From: RGIG4034 sp045628945
GTDB taxonomy: Bacteria > Bacillota > Clostridia > Lachnospirales > Lachnospiraceae
Assembly (NCBI GenBank): GCA_045628945.1
Contig: JAZQQG010000024.1
Coordinates: 52,399 to 116,398 of the forward strand
Length of the DNA stretch: 64,000 bases
Direction of reading: 5' to 3'
Part shown: in pieces, positions 17,040 through 25,342 of the stretch
Position numbering within the stretch: the first letter of the stretch is position 1
Layout of the letters: each line of letters opens with the position of its first letter
Notes under the pieces: model-generated
What the model was told of the DNA's origin: nothing
Seen by the model: only the letters and a program-made list of their open reading frames with translations
Database searches by the model: none
Position numbers and translations under genes: made by a program

Positions 17040-17753
17040 TTAGCAATTCTTGTTTACAATTCTGGTCTCATACTTACCGGTTGCGATCTCGATGAAACGA
17101 ACAAATAAGGATACCTTATTCTCCTCGTTGATATTCTCCCATACGGTCTTCGTAAAGGAATCGATATCTCCCTCGATGGTTACGCCGGTAGGCTCACCCT
17201 CGTAGCTGGGAAGGGGATTGCCGTCACACTGATAGGTGTGAATGAAACGGCCTTCGCCGGCCTTCGGGTTATCATAAGTAAACGTATAACGATTGCAGCA
17301 GGAAGGATCTCCGTTGTTGCTCTTTAAGATCGACATGCTGTAGTTATAGGAACCGTTCTTAATCTCCATCAATCCGGAAATACGAGGGGTGTAGTTCGGT
17401 GCATCGGGCTCAAACTCGCGCTCACGCAGGGATTCCTCGAAGGTCATTCCCTTCTTCATATTGTCATAAATGGTATCGGTCTGGTCGCCGTTGGTCACGA
17501 TGGTGCAATCCCCAAGCACACGAACCGGTGCATAGATAATCAGAGAAGGATCGGATAATTTGGAAGGATCAAAGGCCTGGGTACGAATCCCCTCGCCCTC
17601 CTCAACAAATACACGGTTACGGCTGTTTACGCTTCGGCCCATAATAAAGTATGCGGTTACGGCGTACTTACCGTCTGCACTCTCTCCGATGACGATTCCG
17701 CGACCGGGATACGTGGTGCTGCTTAATTCTTCTGCAAGCTTCTTGATTTCCAT
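17040..17753 (-). CDS. purO: IMP cyclohydrolase, archaeal PurO type
   Basis: A 237-aa PurO-family IMP cyclohydrolase, which closes the purine ring of FAICAR to make IMP. Recognisable parts are TTYPGRGIVIGESADGKYAV, AYFIMGRSVNSRNRVFV (substrate-binding Arg residues about 34-45), and the conserved acidic block EREFEPDAPNYTPRISG. The ATG at 17753 is chosen because it is preceded by AAAGGAAG and starts MEIKKLAEEL; the longer frame upstream reads through the riboswitch terminator and is not coding. The gene forms an operon with the AICAR transformylase and replaces the missing N-terminal PurH domain. Confidence 0.9.
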   Translation of the reverse strand: MEIKKLAEELSSTTYPGRGIVIGESADGKYAVTAYFIMGRSVNSRNRVFVEEGEGIRTQAFDPSKLSDPSLIIYAPVRVLGDCTIVTNGDQTDTIYDNMKKGMTFEESLREREFEPDAPNYTPRISGLMEIKNGSYNYSMSILKSNNGDPSCCNRYTFTYDNPKAGEGRFIHTYQCDGNPLPSYEGEPTGVTIEGDIDSFTKTVWENINEENKVSLFVRFIEIATGKYETRIVNKNC

Positions 17754-17822
17754 TCTCTTCTTCCTTTCTGTTGTGTGTTTTTTGGTTTCGATACAATGTT
17801 TGTGACATCGCATCCGGGTATC

Positions 17823-17930
17823 AAAAAAGCCGCCCCTCCGGGCAAAAAAGTATTCTCTCTGCCCAGACGGTCGGCTACTATTCATACACTTCACGTGGTT
17901 GATTCCACATCACAAGAAAAAACTTGTGTT
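17823..17930 (-). promoter_or_regulatory. ZTP (pfl) riboswitch with terminator
   Basis: The minus strand shows the two conserved blocks of the ZTP riboswitch: GTGGAATCAACCAC (17895-17908, P2 hairpin) followed by GTGAAGTGT, and GCCGACCGTCTGGGCA (17860-17875), close to the family's near-invariant CCGCCUGGGCA element. The latter pairs with GCCCGGAGGGGCGGC (17829-17843), which is followed by TTTTTT: the classical expression platform in which the ligand-bound aptamer blocks the terminator. The element lies 70 nt before purO. ZTP/ZMP is the substrate pool of the AICAR transformylase encoded next, so the biology fits. Confidence 0.88.
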
Positions 17931-17953
17931 TACCGTCAGTTGTGTACGACTGT

Positions 17954-17982
17954 ATCTTATCATTGGCTTATACGAATTGCAA
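17954..17982 (-). promoter_or_regulatory. Promoter of the purO-purH operon
   Basis: TTGCAA (17977-17982) and TAAGAT (17954-17959) on the minus strand are spaced by 17 bp and lie directly upstream of the ZTP aptamer, giving a transcription start near 17947. Confidence 0.6.
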
Positions 17983-18016
17983 GCAGGAATTCGTCCAAAC
18001 TCTGCCCGACTTACGA

Positions 18017-19654
18017 TTAGCCAATCTCATTCTGCTTGGCAACCAGGCCCGCACCGCCGTAGATTTCGCGAAGCTTCGGCTTCTCAATCTTACCGGTAGG
18101 ATTTCTCGGGATATCGGCAAAAATAATATGCTTCGGGCGCTTATAGCGGGGAAGTGCCTGACAGTACTCTACCATCTCCTCTTCCGTTGCCGTAAAGCCT
18201 TCCTTAATCTCAATGATTGCCGCACAGGCCTCCCCGAGACGTGCATCCGGGACTCCGATTACCGCCACATCCTTAATTGCCTGATGTGCGCGAAGGAAAT
18301 CTTCAATCTGAACAGGGTAAATATTCTCACCACCGCTGATAACGACATCCTTCTTACGGTCTACTAAGAAGATAAATCCGTCCGCGTCTTCCATGGCCAT
18401 ATCTCCGGTGTAGAGCCATTCGCCCTTTAACACCTCGTTGGTTGCCTTCTCATCCTTGTAATAGCAGGTCATAACGCCGGGGCCCTTCACCGCAAGTTCT
18501 CCGACTTCCCCTCTTGCTACCGTATTGCCCTCGGGGTCCACAATCTTCGTTTCCCAACCGAAGCCGGCCTTCCCGATGGCTCCGACCTTATGAATATTCT
18601 CAACGCCAAGATGAACGCAACCGGGTCCGATGGACTCACTTAAGCCATAGTTGGTATCGTACTGATGATGAGGGAATTTCTCCTTCCAGCGACTGATGAG
18701 AGAAGGCGGAACGGGCTGTGCACCGATATGCATCAGTCTCCACTGATCCAGCTCATAGTCCTCTAATTTTACATCGCCGCGGTCAATGGCATCCAGAATA
18801 TCCTGCGCCCAAGGTACCAGTAACCAGACAATGGAACATTTCTCCTTCGACACGGCCTCCAGAATCAAGCCCGGCTTCGTGCCTTTTAAGAGAATAGACT
18901 TCCCGCCCACCAGGAAAGAACCAAACCAATGCATTTTGGCTCCGGTGTGATACAGCGGCGGAATGCATAAGAAAACATCCTCCTTGGTCTGGCCATGATG
19001 GTTCTGCTCAACTTTTGCCGCATGCATCAGACTCTCATGATTGTGCAGAATCGCCTTCGGGAAGCCTGTCGTTCCGGAAGAAAAATAGATTGCGGCATTA
19101 TCGGTATCCTTAATCGGAATGCCGGGTGCCGTGGAACTGCAGTTTGCAGTCAGTGCGGAATAGTCCTCCGCGAAGGAAGGGCAGTTATCGCCCACGAAGA
19201 ATAAGAGGCGGTTCTTGCTGATTTTCTCCGCAATCTCCTCCACACGACCGATGAATTCCGGTCCGAACACCAGAATATCCACGTCTGCCAGATTCAGGCA
19301 GTACTCAATCTCATCGGAGGCATAACGGAAATTCAACGGTACCGCAAGAGCACCGGTCTTAAGGATTCCGAAATAAATCGGCAGCCACTCAAGACAGTTC
19401 ATCAGAAGAATTCCGACCTTGTCATCCTTCTTAATTCCGCGGCTCAATAAAAGATTGGCAAAACGGTTCGCCTTCTCATCGAACACATGCCAGGTAATCT
19501 CTCTGCGATAATGGGTAACGGGATTCGGCTCCATCAGCTCGTATTCCTTCCAGGTAACACGTCTGACTTCCTTAATCTCGGGATTGATCTCAACCAATGC
19601 AACGTCGTCACGATAAACGGCGGCATTTCTTTCAAGAATCTCTGTGATTGGCAT
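18017..19654 (-). CDS. AMP-forming acyl-CoA synthetase
   Basis: A 545-aa class I adenylate-forming enzyme, the length of long- or medium-chain acyl-CoA ligases. Motifs: the P-loop YFSSGTTGFPKAILH (about residues 190-204), TNYGLSESIG (A5), GEWLYTGDMA (A7), GFIFLVDRKKDVVISGGENIYP (A8 hinge) and NPTGKIEKPKLRE with the catalytic Lys near the C-terminus. It activates a carboxylic acid with ATP and loads it on CoA; the substrate is not evident. It follows the YkgJ-type gene after a terminator, so it probably has its own promoter in the 90-bp gap. Confidence 0.85.
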   Translation of the reverse strand: MPITEILERNAAVYRDDVALVEINPEIKEVRRVTWKEYELMEPNPVTHYRREITWHVFDEKANRFANLLLSRGIKKDDKVGILLMNCLEWLPIYFGILKTGALAVPLNFRYASDEIEYCLNLADVDILVFGPEFIGRVEEIAEKISKNRLLFFVGDNCPSFAEDYSALTANCSSTAPGIPIKDTDNAAIYFSSGTTGFPKAILHNHESLMHAAKVEQNHHGQTKEDVFLCIPPLYHTGAKMHWFGSFLVGGKSILLKGTKPGLILEAVSKEKCSIVWLLVPWAQDILDAIDRGDVKLEDYELDQWRLMHIGAQPVPPSLISRWKEKFPHHQYDTNYGLSESIGPGCVHLGVENIHKVGAIGKAGFGWETKIVDPEGNTVARGEVGELAVKGPGVMTCYYKDEKATNEVLKGEWLYTGDMAMEDADGFIFLVDRKKDVVISGGENIYPVQIEDFLRAHQAIKDVAVIGVPDARLGEACAAIIEIKEGFTATEEEMVEYCQALPRYKRPKHIIFADIPRNPTGKIEKPKLREIYGGAGLVAKQNEIG

Positions 19655-19686
19655 AAGTAGTAACCTTCCTCATTTTGGTAAAAAAT

Positions 19687-19719
19687 AAAGTGCATCCCGC
19701 CGAAGCGGAACACACTTTT
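19687..19719 (-). terminator. Terminator of the YkgJ-type gene
   Basis: On the minus strand the arms around a UUCG tetraloop (stem end TTCCGC-TTCG-GCGGGA) extend to AAAGTG/CACTTT and are followed by ATTTTTT, 26 nt after the stop at 19745. Confidence 0.75.
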
Positions 19720-19744
19720 ATTGTGACACTTAGTCGCATGATAG

Positions 19745-20392
19745 TCAAGTAAATGCGCCCAGTCGCTCGTAGAATTGTTCATAAAAATCCCGCGTGGTAT
19801 CAAAAGGTGTCAGATAGAAATTCTGAAGCACCAGCATCAGTACTCCCTTTTGCTTGGACGGATCCGCAGCCACCACGCTTTCCAGGTCCTTTAAGAAGAA
19901 ATGCCAGTCGGCGACAAAACGCTCATATTTCTCATATTGAGGGACGCCGATCCAGTCCTTTACCTTGACCTTCGTGCGATCCTCCTTTTGACACTCATGA
20001 GTCTGTAAGAAGTAAACGAAATCTCTCGTCTCTTCCCGATAATACCTTCCCAACGGAAAAAGTCTGCAAAAGCCCGGTCGAAACGAATGAACCCCGCAAC
20101 GCCCCTCTTGCGTAAGATACGGGCAACCGTTTTCCTCTTCCAGTGCAAGGGCCGGAAGAGCCATGGAATCCACCATTCGAAGAGGTGCAACCTTCTCGAT
20201 AATCCGATCCGGAGTCACACCGAGTCCTTTACACAATTCATAGCAGTCATAAGGATCTAAGATGATGGTATCCGCCATCGCATGACAGCAGTAGGAACAG
20301 CCCTTACAGTCACCGCAATCCGCACAAACCATATGATTGCCGCTATAGAATCTTCCGTCAGAAATCTCCGACAGGTCCACATCTCGTCTCAA
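19745..20392 (-). CDS. YkgJ family cysteine-cluster protein
   Basis: A 215-aa protein with the dense N-terminal cluster CADCGDCKGCSYCC (Cys23, 26, 29, 32, 35, 36) and later Cys residues in NGCPYLTQEGRCGVHSFRPGFCRLFP, the pattern of the YkgJ/UPF0153 zinc- or iron-binding family. Function is unknown. The start is set at the TTG at 20392: AGGAGG lies 9 nt before it, and this start removes the overlap with the histidine kinase gene, whose stop is only 13 bp away. Frames starting at 20524 would run inside the kinase gene and lack a Shine-Dalgarno. Likely cotranscribed with the kinase. Confidence 0.8.
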   Translation of the reverse strand: MRRDVDLSEISDGRFYSGNHMVCADCGDCKGCSYCCHAMADTIILDPYDCYELCKGLGVTPDRIIEKVAPLRMVDSMALPALALEEENGCPYLTQEGRCGVHSFRPGFCRLFPLGRYYREETRDFVYFLQTHECQKEDRTKVKVKDWIGVPQYEKYERFVADWHFFLKDLESVVAADPSKQKGVLMLVLQNFYLTPFDTTRDFYEQFYERLGAFT

Positions 20393-20405
20393 AAAAACAT
20401 TCCTC

Positions 20406-22307
20406 CTAAGAATTCGGCAGGTATTTGCGAAGCATTGCTTCCAACTGTTCCGGCAATACCGGCTTGGACAGGAAGTCCGTAAAGCCTTCCTGTAGGAATT
20501 CTTCGCGGGCACCTTCAATCGCATTGGCCGTCAGCATAACAACCGGCGTATCCTTACAGAGATTCTTTTCGCGTTTCTGCATCTCATGGAAGGTCTCGAT
20601 GCCATTCATTCCGGGCATCAGATGGTCCATAAAGATCAGATCATACCGTTCTTTTTGTATATTCTCAAGACACGCAAAACCGCTATCCACCGCATCAATC
20701 TCTAACCCAGAATTCTTAAGCAGGTTACGGAATACACGGGCATTCATGTGGGAATCGTCCACCAGAAGCACCTTGCTTTGCTTCAATCGAAGATTGGAGG
20801 TTGCATTGGTCAGACTCTCACGGGTATCGCGTCCGAAAGCAATCTCGCCCACAGGATCCGCATTCACCACCTTCTGAGCCAGTTCAAAGGAGAACGTACT
20901 CCCCTTTCCGTATTCGCTCTTCAGTTCCAAATGGCTTCCCATTAACGTAAGCAACTGCTGAGTAATCGTAATTCCCAGACCGGTTCCCTCGATATTACGA
21001 TTTGCTTTCTCGTCGATACGGGAAAACTCCGTGTACAGCTTATCCCGGTCTTCTTCTTTAATTCCGACACCCGTGTCAATTACCTCAAACCGTAACCGGC
21101 ATGCACCGCTTCGAATCACGCCGGTTACGCGTAATTCCACGCTTCCGGTCACGGTATACTTCACCGCGTTGGTCATAAGATTAATCAAAATTTGGCGGAT
21201 ACGAAGATCGTCTCCGTGAAGCATGCAGGGCAATTCCGAATCGACATTGACTACAAGAGTCAGCCCCTTATCCTCCACGCGGATACGCATCATCGCTTCC
21301 ACATTATGAATCAAATCCTCCAGCTTATAGTCCACCGGAAGAATCTCCACCTTACCGGATTCGATCTTGGACAAATCCAGGACCTCATTAATCGTCGAAA
21401 GAAGCGAGGAGGTGAAATTCTTAATATCGGTCGCATAACCAAGCGTTGCATTCTCCTTGGACTCACGCAAAATCATCTCATCCATTCCAAGGATTGCATT
21501 AATCGGCGTACGGATCTCATGGGAAACATTGGCGAGAAATCGGCTCTTCGCCGCATTCGCTTCTTCGGTTCGAAGCCTCTCGCGTTGTGCCTCATCCCTT
21601 GCCTCTTCGAGTTCCTTCATGGTCTGTATCATTTTTTCATAATCCGGAGTCTCCAGAGCAAACAGGAGCATGAGCAGCGCGATACTTTCTGCAAAGCAGA
21701 CCAACATCACACTGGTTGTAATAAAGGTCTGCAGAACAAAACCCACCAGTACCACGCTGATATAGATGAACATCATCCGCACCTGAACAGCAGTCAGGGC
21801 CTTATGTCTGACAATCATATAGACCATGGAGGTAAGAATATAGATGACCGGAATAAATACCGTCACCATAAAGATTGGTCCCTTAATATATTCTCCCTTA
21901 TCACCAATCCTGTAATAGAAGCCCCAGAAAACATTCAGAATCTGCGAAGCCTCATAGACGCCCAACACCACCATATTCGTCGTTGCGAACAGTCCGCGCC
22001 GCGATCCCTTCACCATCTCATTCACATAGATGGTCATCAGGTACGGAATCAACACCGCGCTGCAGAAATACCCGCATAAAGCAATCCTGCTCACCCAGAC
22101 TGGGCAGGCACTCGGATACATAATCAGTAACGAGGAAACAATATCAAATACGCTCTGAACGGATACGCTGACAAGCATCACCGGGAAAATACGGTTCACT
22201 CCCTGCTCACGCGTATATCGCATCTGGAAAAACAGCAGAATCACCAGGTCAAAGAATAAACTGACCAGATCAAAGTAAATATTGTACTGCACCTTCATGC
22301 CCTCCAA
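20406..22307 (-). CDS. Hybrid membrane histidine kinase with receiver domain
   Basis: A 633-aa hybrid sensor kinase. The first ~220 residues hold about seven hydrophobic segments without a large extracellular domain; a coiled coil follows (EKMIQTMKELEEARDEAQRERLR). The phospho-accepting His263 sits in NVSHEIRTPINAI, the ATPase N-box is ILINLMTNAVKYT, G-boxes are DTGVGI and GTGLGI, and the C-terminal receiver domain begins KVLLVDDSHMNARV with the phospho-Asp in LIFMDHLMPGMNG. No separate response regulator is adjacent. The start is uncertain: TTG at 22307 lacks a Shine-Dalgarno and ATG at 22298 has GGAGG only 2 nt away. Confidence 0.88.
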   Translation of the reverse strand: MEGMKVQYNIYFDLVSLFFDLVILLFFQMRYTREQGVNRIFPVMLVSVSVQSVFDIVSSLLIMYPSACPVWVSRIALCGYFCSAVLIPYLMTIYVNEMVKGSRRGLFATTNMVVLGVYEASQILNVFWGFYYRIGDKGEYIKGPIFMVTVFIPVIYILTSMVYMIVRHKALTAVQVRMMFIYISVVLVGFVLQTFITTSVMLVCFAESIALLMLLFALETPDYEKMIQTMKELEEARDEAQRERLRTEEANAAKSRFLANVSHEIRTPINAILGMDEMILRESKENATLGYATDIKNFTSSLLSTINEVLDLSKIESGKVEILPVDYKLEDLIHNVEAMMRIRVEDKGLTLVVNVDSELPCMLHGDDLRIRQILINLMTNAVKYTVTGSVELRVTGVIRSGACRLRFEVIDTGVGIKEEDRDKLYTEFSRIDEKANRNIEGTGLGITITQQLLTLMGSHLELKSEYGKGSTFSFELAQKVVNADPVGEIAFGRDTRESLTNATSNLRLKQSKVLLVDDSHMNARVFRNLLKNSGLEIDAVDSGFACLENIQKERYDLIFMDHLMPGMNGIETFHEMQKREKNLCKDTPVVMLTANAIEGAREEFLQEGFTDFLSKPVLPEQLEAMLRKYLPNS

Positions 22308-22358
22308 TCAATTTGGTACTATTGTATCATATCCCCGCGTAAAAAAGAATGCTTTTCG

Positions 22359-22387
22359 TTGCCCTTTGTCACAGAATCTTCTATAAT
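22359..22387 (+). promoter_or_regulatory. Promoter of the CPBP protease gene
   Basis: TTGCCC (22359-22364) and TATAAT (22382-22387) are 17 bp apart, about 75 nt before the ATG at 22460. Confidence 0.6.
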
Positions 22388-22459
22388 ATAGGGTGCTTTA
22401 TCCCTTGTATGGAATACTTTTGGTCCCAAATAGAAACGACCATTGTCAGAGGAAACCAA

Positions 22460-23563
22460 ATGCGACTGAAAAAACAGAATTTTTTCTATAAATTATGGCG
22501 TTGTCTGTATCCGGTTATGATTCATTACGGTGCGCTGATGCTCACTTCGATTCTGGCGCTCATAGTAGTCATCGTAGCCGTAATGCTCAAGGTTCCGAAC
22601 ACCGACAACAGTGACATGATTGTTGCCTCAGCAATTGAGATCTACTTAAAAGGGGCCATTATGATTACCGGGCTCGGAAATGCACTTGCCATTCCGCTCT
22701 GTATGCTTTTTATCCATCTCGATAATAAAAAGTACCCTCTGGGCAAGTTAGAGCATCCGGCGAAGCGTTTGACTTACCTGTTTCCGATTTTTGCCGGAAT
22801 TACGATCTGTATCGCAGGAAACTTCTTCCTGTCGCTCTTGCCCTTTGACATCCTCTTCCCCCGGGAAGAATCCCCCCTGGATTCGATACTCTACGGTGGA
22901 AATATCTGGATTGAGATTATCGTAACCGTCTTCATCGGTCCCGTCGGTGAAGAGCTTGCATTCCGAGGCCTTTTCTATCGAAGACTTCGGGATTATATGC
23001 CTGCCTGGGCTACCACCATTCTGGTCTCCTTAGGCTTCGGCATCTATCACGGTAACCTGCTTCAGGGCGTCTATGCTTTTTTTGTCGGCCTGGTATTGGC
23101 ATACATCTACGAGAAATATCAGAATATTCTCGCACCGATTCTTGTGCATGTCGCCGCAAACGGCGTTTCTGTCTTTCTGTCGGAATGGACACCGATTCGC
23201 GATCTAGAGTTGAATGTCCTTACAACCTTCTGGATTGCATTGGTGGCCGCCCTCGTTCTTGTTCTTATCTTATTGGGCGTGCGTCGCATTGTGGTGCTTA
23301 AGCGCACAGAACGTCCGGAGGTGCCGATTCTTTCCGCCAAAAAGCTGGAAAAACTCGCCCGCCGTATGCAGGGTGCTGTAGCCTATGCACCCTATACACC
23401 GTATCCGGCCCTGCCGCAGCCTTGGGCGAATTTCCCGCAGGAGCAGACCGCTTTCCAACAGCCTGCCCCACTTGGTCAGCCTGCCTACTTCTTGGCCTAC
23501 CCGCCTACCACTCCGGGAGCGCCGATGGTATATGTGCCCGTCTACTATCAGCAGCCGAATTGA
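22460..23563 (+). CDS. CPBP family intramembrane metalloprotease
   Basis: A 367-aa multi-pass membrane protein of the CAAX protease/bacteriocin-processing (CPBP, ABI) family. The three motifs are present: EELAFRGLFYRRL (EE..R, residues 164-176), FGIYHGN (about 193-199) and HVAANG (His and Asn, about 231-236). The C-terminal ~60 residues form a cytosolic Pro/Gln/Tyr-rich tail (YTPYPALPQPWANFPQEQ), unusual for the family. The ATG at 22460 is preferred to upstream Met codons because GAGGAAA precedes it and the promoter is just upstream. The substrate is unknown; no bacteriocin genes are near. Confidence 0.85.
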   Translation: MRLKKQNFFYKLWRCLYPVMIHYGALMLTSILALIVVIVAVMLKVPNTDNSDMIVASAIEIYLKGAIMITGLGNALAIPLCMLFIHLDNKKYPLGKLEHPAKRLTYLFPIFAGITICIAGNFFLSLLPFDILFPREESPLDSILYGGNIWIEIIVTVFIGPVGEELAFRGLFYRRLRDYMPAWATTILVSLGFGIYHGNLLQGVYAFFVGLVLAYIYEKYQNILAPILVHVAANGVSVFLSEWTPIRDLELNVLTTFWIALVAALVLVLILLGVRRIVVLKRTERPEVPILSAKKLEKLARRMQGAVAYAPYTPYPALPQPWANFPQEQTAFQQPAPLGQPAYFLAYPPTTPGAPMVYVPVYYQQPN

Positions 23564-23624
23564 CAAATTCGCCATCTTTAGGTGTTAAAAAAGGTTCCGA
23601 AATTGGACTACCAGACAACAAAAA

Positions 23625-23662
23625 ATGGTGTGAATCGAGCCAAAATGCTCGTTTCACACCAT
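23625..23662. terminator. Bidirectional terminator, GGTGTGA-type hairpin B
   Basis: Arms ATGGTGTGAATCGAGC (23625-23640) and GCTCGTTTCACACCAT (23647-23662) pair over 16 bp with one mismatch. A-run before and T-rich sequence after allow use from both sides; it lies between the convergent CPBP and TPR genes. It shares its outer GGTGTGA/TCACACC arms with hairpins at 9958-10118 and 63736-63969. Confidence 0.8.
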
Positions 23663-23682
23663 CTTCTTTATTCTATCCTTTC

Positions 23683-25104
23683 TCACGATTCGTAATCGGA
23701 CAGATACTTCTTAACCTTCTTCACTTCCTGGGACTTCGGGAATTTCTCAATGAAAGTGTTATAGGTCTCAATTGCTTCTTCCTCATTGCCGTTCAAACGA
23801 TACGCATTACCGAGATACAAAAGCGGTGACTCATTCTCGGGACTGTACTTTACGGCTAAGAGCAGATAGGTGATTGCCTGATCATACTCTTTTAGATTGT
23901 AGTAATCCATTGCCTTGCCATAATAGAGAACCGCCGCATCATCGCGAATGATGCTCTGCAAAAGATCCTTAACAGAACGATAATTCTCGGATCCATTGTA
24001 GTAATCGCTGTCATCAATCGCCTCCAAAGCATCCGCAACCGCCATCGCATCCGCCTCTGAGTACAGGTAGAGATATGCCGCATAGGTCAGCTTCTCATAG
24101 GCTTCCACCATTTCCTGGGTTCCGCTGTAGCCGTTCAGAGAGGATTCCATCTCACTGATACGCTTCGTTAACTCCGTATTGGCCTCCGAAAGCTTCTTCA
24201 CCTCGTCGTTTTTACCGGCCAGGAGTTCTGCGTAATTATTGACCTCATCCTTCGTGGAATCCTTCACACGATTCATTCGAGCCGGAAGAATCAGGAACCA
24301 CGCTACCGCGATGCCCACCACCAGTCCTGCCAGTACATAAAGAAGAATCGACAGGGCGTTTGTTTCCCGCATCTCATAGGACGATGCCGGAGGGTCACGG
24401 AACACATTCGGTGCAACACGCTCCTCTTCCGGTTCCTCTGCTTTGCGATTCTTGCGTTTCTTAAGCAGCGACTGTTCCTCGTCAATATGGGTATGGGCAC
24501 TTACCAGCTTCATATAACGAAGCATCATATTATTATTGGTATCAATCTTACGAACCTTCTCAAGCTCTGACTGCGCCTTATCCCACGCTTCCGCGGAAAT
24601 GTAAATCAGGGCAAGCAAGAGATGTGCCTGCACATATTTCGGATTGATGCCCAAGGCCTGTTTTAACTGAATTCTTGCAAGGTCCAGACTATCCTGGCGA
24701 CAATAATCCAAAGCTCGATTGTACTTCTTGGTACAATCCTTATCCAGTTCCTCGACACGACCACGGTTGGACTGAAGAGCATTCACATAGTCTTCTGCCA
24801 CATTCTTCTTCGGACGGATGTTCAGGCTGATAATCCACTCATTCAGAGCGGTCATCGTCTCTCCCATCTCGAAATAGATCAGTCCCAAGAGGTTTCTCGC
24901 ATCAATATGATTCTTATTTAATTTGATACTCTGTCTTAAACAGACAATCGCGCCGGACAGATCCCGCACCTTTGCACGGTCAAGCCCCTCGTTGTAGTAT
25001 ACGTTCGACGAAGCTACAATCTTTTTATACAGGCCGACATCCGCACCGCATTTGGTACAGAAGTCATTCTCTGTCAGGCTGCATCCACACTGATAACAAA
25101 ACAT
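23683..25104 (-). CDS. Zinc-ribbon, TPR and single-TM protein
   Basis: A 473-aa protein built in five parts: a zinc ribbon MFCYQCGCSLTENDFCTKCG (Cys3, 6, 16, 19); TPR repeats (about residues 30-205); a charged linker; one membrane segment (LSILLYVLAGLVVGIAVAWFL, about 254-274); then a coiled coil (YAELLAGKNDEVKKLSEANTE) and C-terminal TPRs (about 395-465, YDQAITYLLLAVKYSPENE). N-terminal part probably cytosolic, C-terminal part outside, with no cleavable signal. It is likely a scaffold, but no partner is known to me. It is the last gene of the run valS - DUF342 - folC - 51-aa ORF, 15 bp behind the latter. Confidence 0.8.
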   Translation of the reverse strand: MFCYQCGCSLTENDFCTKCGADVGLYKKIVASSNVYYNEGLDRAKVRDLSGAIVCLRQSIKLNKNHIDARNLLGLIYFEMGETMTALNEWIISLNIRPKKNVAEDYVNALQSNRGRVEELDKDCTKKYNRALDYCRQDSLDLARIQLKQALGINPKYVQAHLLLALIYISAEAWDKAQSELEKVRKIDTNNNMMLRYMKLVSAHTHIDEEQSLLKKRKNRKAEEPEEERVAPNVFRDPPASSYEMRETNALSILLYVLAGLVVGIAVAWFLILPARMNRVKDSTKDEVNNYAELLAGKNDEVKKLSEANTELTKRISEMESSLNGYSGTQEMVEAYEKLTYAAYLYLYSEADAMAVADALEAIDDSDYYNGSENYRSVKDLLQSIIRDDAAVLYYGKAMDYYNLKEYDQAITYLLLAVKYSPENESPLLYLGNAYRLNGNEEEAIETYNTFIEKFPKSQEVKKVKKYLSDYES

Positions 25105-25119
25105 AGACTCACCGATTCC

Positions 25120-25275
25120 TTATTTCTCGTCCTTAGACTCCTTCACCAAATCAACCAACACGTCAGCCATGTCGGATACGTCCTTATGATAAATGGCATC
25201 CTCCACTTCATTCAGCTCTAAGCTCGGGTGGAATTTCTTCAGTTCTTCCTCGAAGTTAATCTCAATTCCTGCCAT
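25120..25275 (-). CDS. Small hypothetical protein, 51 aa
   Basis: A short frame that reads MAGIEINFEEELKKFH, then an acidic, amphipathic helical stretch, and ends LVKESKDEK. It has a good ribosome binding site (GGAAG, 5 nt before the ATG at 25275) and fills the gap between folC (67 bp upstream) and the TPR gene (15 bp downstream) on the same strand. No Cys, His cluster or membrane segment. I do not recognise the family. The placement, spacing and coding-like composition make it a credible gene. Confidence 0.65.
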   Translation of the reverse strand: MAGIEINFEEELKKFHPSLELNEVEDAIYHKDVSDMADVLVDLVKESKDEK

Positions 25276-25342
25276 AACTACTTCCTTTCATCCCCTGTCA
25301 ACGTTTCGCTCCCCGGTTTCTTATCCGGTCCCGCCCCATGCA

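Noticed and set aside
21192..22079. Plus-strand frame of 295 codons
   Set aside because: Opposite the histidine kinase gene, with His/Arg-rich low-quality translation.
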